Of a DNA stretch of 64,000 nucleotides, positions 52,992 to 64,000 are shown one piece after another. The DNA is from Sphingomonas phyllosphaerae FA2 (GTDB lineage Bacteria; Pseudomonadota; Alphaproteobacteria; Sphingomonadales; Sphingomonadaceae). The notes under the pieces were generated by a model. That model did no database searches. It was not told the origin of the DNA and saw nothing but the letters and a program-made list of their open reading frames with translations. Location of the stretch: assembly GCF_000427645.1 (NCBI RefSeq), contig NZ_KE386571.1:1229676-1293675 (forward strand). The letters run 5' to 3'. Position 1 is the first letter of the stretch. Each line of letters opens with the position of its first letter. The translations under genes and the position numbers were made by a program.

Positions 52992-53125
52992 TGCGGCACT
53001 TTCGGGGTAAGAGGCGGTTGGGCGCGAATGTTGCGAATGTTGAGACGCTGGCGGGGTGGAACGGGGGAAGCTACCGGGGCCAGAATGGCTAGTTGTTGAC
53101 CGGTTTGCCTGCCTCTACCGTTGTC

Positions 53126-53217
53126 GTCACCCCGGCGCAGGCCGGGGTCCAGTTGGGAGACGCTCCGCGGTGACCACAGTCGTGCCGATGCTGGGCCCCG
53201 GCCTTCGCCGGGGTGAC
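53126..53217. repeat. Family C inverted repeat, copy 2
   Basis: GTCACCCCGGCGCAGGCCGG and GGTCCAG on the left mirror CTGGGCCCCGGCCTTCGCCG and GGGTGAC on the right, around a loop of about 38 nt. A further half-repeat, GGGATCCCGGCTTTCGCCGG with GATGACGG, lies at 53305-53334. The gap 52992-53453 holds only these elements and a hairpin after guaB; I see no gene in it. Confidence 0.85.
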
Positions 53218-53418
53218 GGTGGATGGGAACTTCGGTCGCGCGAACGTCAACACGCCGGCGCGACGTCGACCGCGTGTTCGCCCGCCGAAGCCCAAGAAGA
53301 AGAAGCGGGATCCCGGCTTTCGCCGGGATGACGGATCTTGCGGTCTGAGCGGGTACTTCGACCGACAGTGACAGCGGAAAGACCTTGGCTAACGTCATCC
53401 CCCGCTTCTGCCAGACCC

Positions 53419-53440
53419 GCGCCGCGTAGGACAGCGGCGC
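53419..53440 (-). terminator. Hairpin after guaB
   Basis: GCGCCGC (53419-53425) and GCGGCGC (53434-53440) are inverted copies around an 8-nt loop, 13 nt past the guaB stop. No T-run follows on the minus strand, so termination by this element is only possible, not shown. Confidence 0.35.
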
Positions 53441-53453
53441 GCGCCTTGGCCTA

Positions 53454-54974
<1,521 letters not shown>

Positions 54975-55007
54975 CTAGGGGGGAGTGACCCGGCTCCCGA
55001 AGCGCTC

Positions 55008-55083
55008 GTCATTGCGAGCGTAGCGAAGCAATCCAGGGCCACAGCCCGGACGCTCTGGATTGCTTCGCTCCGCTCGCAATGAC
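55008..55083. repeat. Family A intergenic inverted repeat, copy 5
   Basis: GTCATTGCGAGCGTAGCGAA on the left and GCTTCGCTCCGCTCGCAATG then AC on the right, inner arms GCAATCCAG and CTGGATTGC. Unlike the other four copies it lies between two genes on the same strand (3' of pckA, 5' of guaB), 9 nt from the pckA stop. Confidence 0.92.
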
Positions 55084-55092
55084 GGTCGCGCG

Positions 55093-56703
<1,611 letters not shown>

Positions 56704-56872
56704 AGGTCCGTCCTCCAAAGTGCGCCTTCATGGGCGCGTTCGATGACGGCGAAATACGCCGGTCGAGCGTCCGCGTCAAACATGTTAAACAAACGGTGGC
56801 GGCGATGTCGTTGCTGTTGAGCACCGCAGCGCTTTGCCTTACCCCTGCCCAAGTGATGACCCGGACCAATCC

Positions 56873-57577
56873 ATGACCGCCACGATCGCGCTGGTCGACG
56901 ACGATCGCAACATCCTGACCTCGGTGTCGATCGCGCTGCAGGCCGAGGGGTTCATGACCCGGCTGTATTCGGATGGCGAGGCGGCGCTGAAGGCGTTGAC
57001 CGACAATCCGCCCGATCTCGCGATTTTCGACATCAAGATGCCGAAGATGGACGGGCTGGAGCTGCTGCGGCGGCTGCGCGAGAAGAGCCGGTTGCCGGTC
57101 ATCTTCCTGACCAGCAAGGACGACGAACTCGACGAGGCGCTGGGACTGGCGATGGGCGCGGACGATTATATCGCCAAGCCGTTCAGCCAGCGGCTGCTGA
57201 TCGCACGCATCCGCGCGATCCTGCGGCGGACCGAGCCGGCGCAGGCTGGCGCGGAGGGCGAGTCCGAGACGCAGGGACCGATCGAGCGCGGGCGGCTGGT
57301 GATGGACCCGGCGCGGCATCGCGTCACGTGGGACGGCAAGCCGGTCACGCTGACCGTCACCGAATTCCTGATCCTCGAGACGCTGGCGCAGCGTCCCGGC
57401 ATCGTGAAGACGCGCAACCAGTTGATGGATGCGGCCTATCAGGACGACATCTACGTCGACGACCGCACCATCGACAGCCACATCAAGCGCGTGCGCCGCA
57501 AGTTCCGCGAAGCCGACCCCGCCTTCGACTCGATCGAGACGCTGTATGGCGCCGGCTACCGCTTTTCGGAGGAGTGA
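56873..57577 (+). CDS. chvI: Response regulator ChvI
   Basis: A 234-residue OmpR-class regulator. The receiver domain has [11 protein letters not shown] (acidic pocket), [16 protein letters not shown] (phospho-acceptor Asp), [10 protein letters not shown] and DYIAKPFS (conserved Lys). The winged-helix DNA-binding domain ends [20 protein letters not shown] and [10 protein letters not shown]. ChvI, with ChvG, controls envelope, exopolysaccharide and acid-stress genes in alphaproteobacteria. ATG 56873 is chosen; the earlier in-frame start at 56834 adds residues unlike the family. Its end overlaps chvG by 32 nt. Confidence 0.95.
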   Translation: MTATIALVDDDRNILTSVSIALQAEGFMTRLYSDGEAALKALTDNPPDLAIFDIKMPKMDGLELLRRLREKSRLPVIFLTSKDDELDEALGLAMGADDYIAKPFSQRLLIARIRAILRRTEPAQAGAEGESETQGPIERGRLVMDPARHRVTWDGKPVTLTVTEFLILETLAQRPGIVKTRNQLMDAAYQDDIYVDDRTIDSHIKRVRRKFREADPAFDSIETLYGAGYRFSEE

Positions 57578-59111
57578 CGCCGCCGAACAGGCGCGCGCGT
57601 GGTCGGGGAAGGTCTCGCTCACCCCGCGCATTCTGGCGGTCAACGTCCTCGCGCTGCTGCTGCTGGCGGGCGGGTTCTTCTATCTCGAATCGTTCCGGAG
57701 CCGGATTCTCGACCAGCGATCGACTCAGGCGGCGCGCGAGGTGCGGCTGATGACCGAGGCGCTGGCTCCGATTGGGCTGGACATGCGCGATGCGACGATC
57801 GCGCGGCTGGCGAAGGAAACCGGTACGCGCGTGCGGCTGTACGATCGCGGCGGCGCGCTGCTGGCCGACAGCCGGGCGCTGGGGGTCGGGAATTTCCGGC
57901 TCGACGATCCCGACGACGACCCGCTGGCCCGACGCAGCGCGCGCTGGCTCGACGCCGCGATCGACCGGATCGTCCGCGCCCCGCTCGCCCCGGGCTATCG
58001 CGAGCAGCGCGACGGGCGGCGCTGGCCCGACGTACGCGCGGTCTTCACCGGCGCGGCGAGCGCGCAGACCTTGTGGCGCGCGCCGGATCGCACCCCCGTC
58101 ATCACCGCCGCCGCGCCGCTCGGCCGCGACCTCGCGCTGCTGACCGCGGTCAATGCGCGCGACGTAACCGAGCGGGTGCGCGCCGAGCGGTACCGATTGA
58201 GCGTGGTGGTGCTGGTGGCGAGCGCGATCTCGATCGGGCTGTCGCTATTCCTCGCGCGGACCATCGTCGTGCCGTTGCGCTCGCTGGCGCGCGCGGCGGT
58301 GCGCGTGCGGCTGGGGCGCGCGCGCGAGGTGACGGTGCCGCGACTGCCCGAGCGGCGCGACGAGATCGGGATGCTGGCGCGCGCGCTGTCCGACATGACG
58401 CTGGCGCTGCGTGCACGGATCGACGCGACCGAGGCGTTTGCCGCCGACGTGACGCACGAACTGAAGAACCCGCTCGCCTCGCTTCGCTCGGCGACCGACG
58501 CGTTGGGTCGGGTCGAGGACCCGGCGTTGTGGGCCAAGCTGCTGGCGATCGTCAACGACGACGTTCACCGGCTCGACCGGCTGATCAGCGACATTTCCGA
58601 GGCGTCGCGGCTCGACGCGCAATTGAGCCGCGCGACCTTCGAACCGGTCGATATCGCGGCGATGTTGGTGGCAATGGTCGGCGAGCGCGAGGCGCGCGGG
58701 CCGGCGCATGACGTGCGCGTGCGCTTCGATCCGCTCGACGACGATCTGGTCGTGGCCGGCGAAGGCGCGCGGTTGGAGCGGGTGTTCGCCAATCTGATCG
58801 ACAATGCGATTTCCTTCTCGCCCGAAGGCGGCACCGTGACGATCGCGGCGCGGCGTGACCGCTCGATGCTGGAGGTGTGGGTCGAGGACGAAGGCCCCGG
58901 CGTGCCCGAAGAGGCGCGCGAGGCGATCTTCCGCCGCTTCCATTCGGTGCGGCCGTCGCAGGAGACGTTCGGGCAGCATTCCGGGCTGGGGCTGGCGATC
59001 GCGCGGACGATCGTCGAGGCGCATCAGGGCGAGATCGGGGTCGAATCGCGCGAGGACCGGCTGAGCGGGGCGCGCTTCGTGGTGCGGCTGCCACTGGCGG
59101 CGCGCGCGTGA
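57546..59111 (+). CDS. chvG: Sensor histidine kinase ChvG
   Basis: A 521-residue membrane kinase partnering ChvI. First helix about 29-45 ([18 protein letters not shown]), a periplasmic sensor region of about 170 residues containing [20 protein letters not shown], a second helix ([20 protein letters not shown]), a HAMP linker, then the H box [20 protein letters not shown], the N box [14 protein letters not shown], and DEGPGVPEE and [12 protein letters not shown]. The only in-frame ATG before the first helix is 57546, inside chvI, so the two genes overlap by 32 nt. The stop overlaps hprK (GTGA). Confidence 0.93.
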   Translation: MAPATAFRRSDAAEQARAWSGKVSLTPRILAVNVLALLLLAGGFFYLESFRSRILDQRSTQAAREVRLMTEALAPIGLDMRDATIARLAKETGTRVRLYDRGGALLADSRALGVGNFRLDDPDDDPLARRSARWLDAAIDRIVRAPLAPGYREQRDGRRWPDVRAVFTGAASAQTLWRAPDRTPVITAAAPLGRDLALLTAVNARDVTERVRAERYRLSVVVLVASAISIGLSLFLARTIVVPLRSLARAAVRVRLGRAREVTVPRLPERRDEIGMLARALSDMTLALRARIDATEAFAADVTHELKNPLASLRSATDALGRVEDPALWAKLLAIVNDDVHRLDRLISDISEASRLDAQLSRATFEPVDIAAMLVAMVGEREARGPAHDVRVRFDPLDDDLVVAGEGARLERVFANLIDNAISFSPEGGTVTIAARRDRSMLEVWVEDEGPGVPEEAREAIFRRFHSVRPSQETFGQHSGLGLAIARTIVEAHQGEIGVESREDRLSGARFVVRLPLAARA

Positions 59112-59539
59112 CCGCGACGATCCACGCGACCTGCGTTGCGATCGGCGCGCGCGGCGTGCTGCTGACCGGACCGTCGGGCGCGGGCAAAAGCGACCTGGCG
59201 ATGCGACTGATCGACCGCGGAGCCGTTCTGGTCGCCGATGACTATACCGTGCTGTCACAGGAAGATGGCGTGCTGATCGCGCGCTCCCCCGCCACGATCG
59301 CGGGCCGAATGGAGGTGCGCGGGATCGGGATCGTCGCGCGCCCGACCTGCGCCACCGTGCCGGTCGCGCTGTCGGTGGTGCTCGCCAGCGAGGACGAGCG
59401 GATGCCCGAACCGCGTGCGATCACGCTCGACGGCATCACCGTCCCCGAAATCGTGATCGATCCGCGCTGGCCCTCCGCCCCGATCAAGGTCGAATGGGCG
59501 CTGGCCGAACAACCGCCTGTCAGAGAGGCCGAGCGATGA
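59108..59539 (+). CDS. hprK: HPr kinase/phosphorylase, short alphaproteobacterial form
   Basis: A 143-residue protein comprising only the catalytic domain, as usual in alphaproteobacteria (Firmicutes HprK is about twice as long). Walker A is GPSGAGKSDLAMRLIDRGA; VADDYTVLSQ follows; GRMEVRGIGIV and the C-terminal VEWAL region are family features. It should phosphorylate HPr (encoded at 60866) on its regulatory serine. It starts with GTG at 59108 overlapping the chvG stop and overlaps rapZ by four bases. Confidence 0.93.
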   Translation: MTATIHATCVAIGARGVLLTGPSGAGKSDLAMRLIDRGAVLVADDYTVLSQEDGVLIARSPATIAGRMEVRGIGIVARPTCATVPVALSVVLASEDERMPEPRAITLDGITVPEIVIDPRWPSAPIKVEWALAEQPPVREAER

Positions 59540-60432
59540 ACGAAGTGCTGCTGGTGACCGGGATGGCCGGGGCGGGTGTCTCCACCGTGCTGAAGACACT
59601 GGAGGATCTCGGCTGGGAGACGATCGACAACGTGCCTTTGTCGTTGTTGCCGCGCGTCGTCGCGCCGCCCGCCGATCCCGACGAGGCCCCTCGCCCGCTG
59701 GCAATCGGTTTCGGGACGCGCACGCGCAATTTCGATGCCGACACCGCGCTGCGTCGGTTCGAGGAATTGCGCCAGCGCGGCGACAATGTCGGGCTGCTGT
59801 TCCTCGACTGTTCGGGCGAGGAATTGACGCGGCGCTTCGCCGAGACGCGTCGCCGCCACCCGCTGGCCGACGATCGCCCGGCGGTGGAGGGTATCCAGCG
59901 CGAGCGGCGCCTGCTCGCGCCGCTGCGTGAGCGCGCCAACCGGCTGATCGACACGACGACCTTCAAGGCCAATACGCTCGCACAACAGGTCCGCGAGGCG
60001 TTTGCGCGCGACACCGGCGTCGGCACGACGCTGACGATCGAATCGTTCGGCTTCGCGCGCGGCATTCCGGCCGGCGTCGACATGGTGTTCGACATGCGCT
60101 TCCTCCGGAACCCGCATTGGGACCCGGCGCTGCGTCCCCATACGGGACAGGAGCCGGCGGTGGCGGCCTATATCGCGGCCGATCCGGCGTACGAGGACGC
60201 GGTCGGCAAGATCGAGGATCTGCTGCTGCTGCTGTTGCCGCGTTATCGTGCCGAGGGAAAACCTTACGTCACGGTGGCGTTCGGCTGTACGGGGGGCAAG
60301 CATCGCTCGGTCCATGTCGCAGAGCGCGTCGCTGGACGGTTGCGCGATGCGGGATTATGCCCCACCATCGTGCATCGGGACCTTGCGGCGGCCCCGCAGG
60401 ATGCGCTCGAGGGACGCCCACACGGTCAATGA
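59536..60432 (+). CDS. rapZ: RNase adapter RapZ with a degenerate Walker A motif
   Basis: A 298-residue RapZ/YvcJ-family protein. In E. coli RapZ controls decay of the small RNA GlmZ and so glucosamine-6-phosphate synthesis. The conserved C-terminal domain has SFGFARGIPAGVDMVFDMRF, LRNPHWDPALRPHTGQE and VAFGCTGGKHRSVHVAERVA. The N-terminal P-loop, normally GxSGSGKS/T, reads GMAGAGVST here (codons GGT GTC TCC): the Lys is replaced by Val near residue 15, which should weaken nucleotide binding. The rest of the protein is normal. It overlaps hprK and the EIIA gene by four bases each. Confidence 0.92.
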   Translation: MNEVLLVTGMAGAGVSTVLKTLEDLGWETIDNVPLSLLPRVVAPPADPDEAPRPLAIGFGTRTRNFDADTALRRFEELRQRGDNVGLLFLDCSGEELTRRFAETRRRHPLADDRPAVEGIQRERRLLAPLRERANRLIDTTTFKANTLAQQVREAFARDTGVGTTLTIESFGFARGIPAGVDMVFDMRFLRNPHWDPALRPHTGQEPAVAAYIAADPAYEDAVGKIEDLLLLLLPRYRAEGKPYVTVAFGCTGGKHRSVHVAERVAGRLRDAGLCPTIVHRDLAAAPQDALEGRPHGQ

Positions 60433-60869
60433 ACGGATTGTCGAAGCAAATGTCGGGGCCAGTGATCGGTTTGGTGCTCGTCACCCACGGGCGGCTCGCC
60501 GATGAATTCGTGGTCGCGATGGAACATGTCGTCGGCCCGCAGCGGCAGGTGCGCACCGTGGCGATCGGGCCGGAGGACGATATGGAGGCGCGCCGCGCCG
60601 ACATCGCCGCCGCGATTGCCGAGGTCGACGAAGGCCGCGGCGTGATCGTGCTGACCGATCTTTTCGGGGGCACGCCGTCGAACCTCGCGATATCGCTGAT
60701 GGAGCGCGGGCGCGTCGAGGTGATCGCAGGGATCAACCTGCCGATGCTGATCCGGCTGGAATCCGCGCGCAAGGCAATGACCGTCGTCGCCGCGGTCGCC
60801 GCGGCGCGCGAGGCGGGGCGCAAGTATATCTCGGTCGCATCCGAGGTGCTGGGCGAGGCAGCGGCATGA
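60429..60869 (+). CDS. PTS EIIA component, mannose/fructose type
   Basis: A 146-residue EIIA of the mannose class. The phosphorylated histidine is in GLVLVTHGRLADEFVVAME, and DLFGGTPSNLAISLM is typical of the fold. No EIIB, EIIC or EIID gene follows, so it is probably regulatory rather than sugar-transporting, as known for alphaproteobacterial incomplete PTS clusters. ATG 60429 overlaps the rapZ stop; the HPr gene overlaps its end (ATGA). Confidence 0.93.
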   Translation: MNGLSKQMSGPVIGLVLVTHGRLADEFVVAMEHVVGPQRQVRTVAIGPEDDMEARRADIAAAIAEVDEGRGVIVLTDLFGGTPSNLAISLMERGRVEVIAGINLPMLIRLESARKAMTVVAAVAAAREAGRKYISVASEVLGEAAA

Positions 60870-61135
60870 CGGTGTCGCGCACGGTCGAAGTCACCAACCG
60901 CCGCGGGCTGCACGCGCGCGCCAGCGCCAAGTTCGTGACGCTCGCCAGCGGCCAGCCCGCGCCGGTGAAGGTCGCCAAGGGCGAGTCGGAAGTGATCGGG
61001 ACGTCGATCATGGGGCTGATGATGCTGGGCGCCGCCAAGGGTGATCACATCACCATCTCCGCCGAGGGCGATCAGGCGGAGAATGTGGTCGAGGCGATGT
61101 GCGCGCTGGTCGAGGGCAAGTTCGGCGAGGACTGA
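60866..61135 (+). CDS. HPr family phosphocarrier protein
   Basis: An 89-residue phosphocarrier. The EI-phosphorylated histidine is in NRRGLHARASAKFV; the regulatory serine site lies in GTSIMGLMML, the usual target of HprK encoded upstream. It therefore links EI input, HprK control and the EIIA next to it. EI (ptsP) is not in the window. Translation is coupled to the EIIA gene. The stop is followed closely by the methyltransferase gene at 61156. Confidence 0.95.
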   Translation: MTVSRTVEVTNRRGLHARASAKFVTLASGQPAPVKVAKGESEVIGTSIMGLMMLGAAKGDHITISAEGDQAENVVEAMCALVEGKFGED

Positions 61136-61155
61136 TCCTCTGCCGTTTGTTTCCT

Positions 61156-61953
61156 ATGCCGAAGGTCATCACCTCCTTTTCCAATCCGCTGGTCAAGCGC
61201 GTGCAGGCGCTCCGCGACAAGCGCCATCGTCGTGAGGAAGGGCTGTTCCTCGCCGAAGGATTGCGCATCCTGACCGAGGCGCGCGAAACCGGGCGCATCC
61301 CGCGCATCCTGTTCTTCGCGGCGGCGAGCGCCAGCCATCCGTTGGTCCGCGCGCTGATCGACGCGGTCGAGGGCGATTATGGCGAGGCGGTCGAGACGAC
61401 AACCGACATCCTCTCCAAACTGTCCGGCAAGGACAATCCGCAGGCGGTGGTCGGCGTGTTCGACACGTTCGAGACCATGCTCGGCGACCTCGACCGCAGC
61501 GCCGCGCCGATCTGGCTGGTTGCGGAGCGGCTGCGCGACCCCGGCAATCTGGGCACGATCCTGCGCACCGGCGATGCGGTCGGCGCGGGCGCGCTGATCC
61601 TCGTCGACGAATGCGTCGATCCCTTCTCGACCGAGGCGGTGCGCGCAAGCATGGGGGCGCTGTTCACGGTGCCGATCGTGCGCGTGATCTGGCCGGAGTT
61701 CCTGTCGTGGCTGCGCGAGGGGCCGGGGCAGTTGATCGGGCTGAGCCTGCAGACCGAGAACAATTATCGCGATGCGCCTTATGCCGCGCCGACCTTCCTG
61801 CTGACCGGCAACGAGGCGCAGGGATTGCCGGACGAATATGAGGCCGAGTGCGATCTGCTGGTCAAGATGCCGATGCTGGGCAAGGCCGACAGCCTGAACG
61901 CGGCGGTGGCGACGGCAGTGATGGCCTATGAGGTGCTGGCGCAGCATCGGTGA
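61156..61953 (+). CDS. TrmH/SpoU-family RNA methyltransferase
   Basis: A 265-residue SPOUT enzyme with an N-terminal substrate-binding domain (ITSFSNPLVKRVQALRDKRH, LFLAEGLRILTEA) and a C-terminal knotted SAM domain (RDPGNLGTILRTGDAVGAG, FLLTGNEAQGLPDEY, KMPMLGKADSLNAAVATAVM). It probably 2'-O-methylates rRNA or tRNA; it most resembles RlmB/TrmH-type proteins but the site cannot be named. ATG 61156 is chosen over an upstream frame without similarity. It lies 20 nt after the HPr gene and ends before a family B repeat. Confidence 0.88.
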   Translation: MPKVITSFSNPLVKRVQALRDKRHRREEGLFLAEGLRILTEARETGRIPRILFFAAASASHPLVRALIDAVEGDYGEAVETTTDILSKLSGKDNPQAVVGVFDTFETMLGDLDRSAAPIWLVAERLRDPGNLGTILRTGDAVGAGALILVDECVDPFSTEAVRASMGALFTVPIVRVIWPEFLSWLREGPGQLIGLSLQTENNYRDAPYAAPTFLLTGNEAQGLPDEYEAECDLLVKMPMLGKADSLNAAVATAVMAYEVLAQHR

Positions 61954-62000
61954 AGTGGCTGAGGGCTGGCCGTAAAGCCCAATACGATTACTTCACTACC

Positions 62001-62074
62001 GTCAGCCCGGACTTGATCCGGGGTCCCGCTCTCCGCCGCGAAGCAGCGGGACTCCGGGTCAAGCCCGGGATGAC
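62001..62074. repeat. Family B palindromic repeat, copy 3
   Basis: GTCAGCCCGGACTTGATCCG, GGGTCCCGCT on the left mirrors AGCGGGACTCCGGGTCAAGC, CCGGGATGAC on the right. It lies between the converging methyltransferase and EF-hand regulator genes. Confidence 0.88.
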
Positions 62075-62098
62075 GAGTGAAAGATCACGAGTGACGCT

Positions 62099-62848
62099 CT
62101 AATTGCGTTTGTGCCAATCGGCGGGAACCCCGGTCCACAGCGTCCACGGCATCATGTAATCGACATATTCCGTCACGCTGACGCGCCCGTCGTGGTCGTG
62201 ATCGAGCTTGTCCATCCACTTTCGTTCTCCGGCCGGATCGGGTGCGCCGCGCGGGGGCGCAGGCGGCAAGCTCTGGTCACGAAAGCGGTCGCGCGGCTCC
62301 AGCGTGGATGCTTCGGCACCATTGAGGAAGCCGGAATGGTCGGCATCCTTTTGCGCAAACCCCTCGCGGATGTACGCGCCGGCTTCGTCCATGCCGACCT
62401 TGCGCGGCGTAATCTCGCGGCCATTGTCAAACATCTTCGGCCCATCCGGATCGGCGGCGGGAACATCCTGCGCGACGAACGCGAGCAAGGCGAGGATCGT
62501 GATCATCAGGAATCCTTGATACGGAAGGGTGCGTGCCCCCGGCCCGACGTGCGGAGCCGCGGCCCCCTCCGTCTCACCTCGCTCGTCATCGCCCGATAGG
62601 TCCGGCGCATGGGGTACCAACATCTGGTACCCCTCCACCCCCGCGAGCAGCCGCGCCGCCGCCAGCGATGATGACACGCCAAGCTTGGCGCGCGCCATCT
62701 TAAGCCGCTTCTCGACTGCGTGCGGAGAGATGCCTAAATCGAGCGCCATCTCCTTCGCGGTCTGCGGCAGCAGACGGCGGCGCAGGCATTCCTTCTCGCT
62801 ATCGGTCAGCCGTGCGAGGGCGGCGGTCGTTCGCTCGTCGGATTGCAT
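62099..62848 (-). CDS. Membrane-anchored LuxR-type HTH protein with two EF-hands
   Basis: A 249-residue protein with an unusual domain order. Residues about 13-66 form a LuxR/GerE helix-turn-helix (LTDSEKECLRRRLLPQTAKE, then LGISPHAVEKRLKMARAKLG). A linker of about 45 residues leads to one transmembrane helix (about 111-128, QGFLMITILALLAFVAQD). The C-terminal part, predicted periplasmic, has two textbook EF-hand loops: DADHSGFLNGAE (168-179) and DHDHDGRVSVTE (216-227), each with the Gly at position 6 and Glu at 12. ATG 62848 is used; GTG at 62854 is possible. A calcium-responsive membrane regulator is inferred; its target genes are unknown. Confidence 0.8.
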   Translation of the reverse strand: MQSDERTTAALARLTDSEKECLRRRLLPQTAKEMALDLGISPHAVEKRLKMARAKLGVSSSLAAARLLAGVEGYQMLVPHAPDLSGDDERGETEGAAAPHVGPGARTLPYQGFLMITILALLAFVAQDVPAADPDGPKMFDNGREITPRKVGMDEAGAYIREGFAQKDADHSGFLNGAEASTLEPRDRFRDQSLPPAPPRGAPDPAGERKWMDKLDHDHDGRVSVTEYVDYMMPWTLWTGVPADWHKRN

Positions 62849-62881
62849 CGCCACGACCTTAGCCCGCCGCGACGCAGGCCG

Positions 62882-64000
62882 CTATTCCGCCGCATCCTCC
62901 ACCGCCACCAGCTTCGTCAGCGGGCGCGCGGCCTGTTCGCCGACCGGCAAGGTCTCGATCGATTTGTTGCCCGTGTCGATGTTAAGCGACTCGAAGCGGC
63001 GCGCGCTAGTCAGCACCTGACTTTCGAGGCTGCCGACGAAGCTGTTGTACGCGCCCATCGCGGTGTCGAGATTCTTGCCGAGCCGCGCGACATGCCCGCC
63101 CATCACCGCGAGCCGCTGGTACAATTCCTTGCCGAGCGCGCCGATCTCCTGGGCCTCGCGCGCCAGCTTCTCCTGCCGCCACACCGCTTCAATGGTCCTA
63201 GCGATCGCGATCAAATTCGTCGGCGTGGCGAGCAGGACGCGACGCTCGAACGCATAATCCCACAGACCCGCGTCATGTTCGAGCGCGGCGGAGAGGAAAT
63301 GCTCGCCGGGGACGAACATCACGACATATTCGGGCGCGTCGTCGAATTGCGTCCAATAGGCCTTGGCGCCCAGCGCGTTGACGTGCGCGCGCATCGACGC
63401 GGCGTGCGCGGCGAGCCCCAGTTGCCGCTCGGCCTCGTCGACCGCGCCGAACGCGTCCTGATAGGCGTTGAGCGACACCTTCGCGTCGACGATCAGCGAC
63501 TTGCCGCCCGGCACGCGGACGATCGCATCGGGGCGGAGTCGCGCACCTTCCTCGCCGGTGACGCTCACCTCCATGCGGAAATCAGTATGCTCGGCAAGGC
63601 CGCACGATTCGAGGACGTTGCGCAGCTGCTGCTCGCCCCAGCGCCCGCGCGCCTTAGGAGCGTTGCGCAGCGCGTTAACCAGCTTGGCCGCCTCGCCCGA
63701 AACCCGCTCCTGCCCGACGCGCATCGCCTCGATCTGGCCGCGCAATTCGCCGAACGCATCGCGGCGCTCGGCCTCGATCTTCGCGACGCCTTCCTCATAA
63801 CGTAGCAGGCGATCATTGACCGGCTGGAGCAAGGCGCGGAGCCCCTGCCCCGATTGCTCCTCGGCCTGGCGGAAGCGCGCCTCGGCGCGTTCGAGAAATT
63901 GCTTCTGCGCGTCGCCGAGCGCGTTCTGCGCGACCTCGCGGAAGCGCAGGCTCATCTCGTCGGCGGCGGCGCGCAGGTCGGCGATACGCTGCTCGGCGGC
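62882..64000 (-). CDS. rmuC: DNA recombination protein RmuC, 5' end outside the window
   Basis: The reading frame continues beyond the right edge, so the N-terminus is missing; 372 codons are present. The coiled-coil region (many Glu/Gln/Arg, e.g. DAQKQFLERAEARFRQAEEQ) precedes the RmuC nuclease-like core: ARGRWGEQQLRNVLESCGL, DAIVRVPGGKSLIVDAKVSL, YVVMFVPGEHFLSAAL, LLATPTNLIAIARTIEAVWR. RmuC limits inversions between short repeats in E. coli. The stop lies 33 nt from the start of the EF-hand regulator gene on the same strand. Confidence 0.94.
   Translation of the reverse strand, partial: AAEQRIADLRAAADEMSLRFREVAQNALGDAQKQFLERAEARFRQAEEQSGQGLRALLQPVNDRLLRYEEGVAKIEAERRDAFGELRGQIEAMRVGQERVSGEAAKLVNALRNAPKARGRWGEQQLRNVLESCGLAEHTDFRMEVSVTGEEGARLRPDAIVRVPGGKSLIVDAKVSLNAYQDAFGAVDEAERQLGLAAHAASMRAHVNALGAKAYWTQFDDAPEYVVMFVPGEHFLSAALEHDAGLWDYAFERRVLLATPTNLIAIARTIEAVWRQEKLAREAQEIGALGKELYQRLAVMGGHVARLGKNLDTAMGAYNSFVGSLESQVLTSARRFESLNIDTGNKSIETLPVGEQAARPLTKLVAVEDAAE

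Noticed and set aside
52988..53398. A 136-codon minus-strand frame in the gap after rsmB
   Set aside because: Its translation runs straight through the family C repeat (repeated VIPAKAGIP- and TPACAGVT-like pieces), the usual false protein produced by such repeats.

Overview
The window is a high-GC, gene-dense stretch of an alphaproteobacterial chromosome. Gene content and order suggest Sphingomonas or a close relative in the Sphingomonadales (inference; no rRNA gene is present to confirm it). The main pointers are rpmH-rnpA-yidD-yidC-yihA, ubiE-ubiB-(membrane protein)-coaBC-dut, lptD-surA-pdxA-rsmA, the chvI-chvG-hprK-rapZ-EIIA-HPr phosphotransfer cluster and an arginine succinyltransferase operon. 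I see no prophage, insertion sequence, CRISPR array, rRNA or tRNA gene. Almost all genes are core housekeeping genes, and many are translationally coupled by 1- or 4-nt start/stop overlaps.

Layout. 1-4000: a comM fragment, then ribosomal protein L34, RNase P protein, the membrane insertion factors YidD and YidC, and the GTPase YihA. 4.0-13 kb: a hidden 55-codon gene, a glutathione transferase, a cupin, dapE, and an envelope group (Smr protein, MltA, Tim44-like protein) divergent from secB-murJ-trpS. A PspC-domain gene follows, with a sigma-54-like promoter. 13-24 kb: dnaA, rpsT and mutM on the minus strand, then the ubiE-to-moeB operon, galU and a calcineurin-like phosphatase. 24-34 kb: an acyl-CoA dehydrogenase with its MerR regulator, hisI, purF, an SDR, and a stress-like trio (cyclopropane fatty acid synthase, photolyase, histone-deacetylase-like hydrolase). 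34-42 kb: a lipase-like hydrolase, rppH, a DUF481 outer membrane protein, the M20-astA-astB operon, and a ZnuD-type TonB receptor behind a Zur-like operator. 42-53 kb: ndk, holC, pepA, the lptD operon and rsmB. 53-64 kb: guaB, pckA, the ChvI/ChvG and phosphotransfer cluster, an rRNA methyltransferase, a LuxR-type HTH/membrane/EF-hand fusion, and a truncated rmuC.

Three families of intergenic inverted repeats recur, mostly where genes converge.

The most unusual items are the predicted membrane-anchored LuxR-type regulator with two textbook EF-hand loops (62099-62848), a RapZ whose Walker A lysine is replaced by valine (59536-60432), the sigma-54-like promoter with an upstream palindrome before the PspC gene (12572-12688), and the Zur-like box before the ZnuD homologue (40056-40073). 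I found no wholly new multi-gene system; the EF-hand regulator is the best candidate for undescribed biology.
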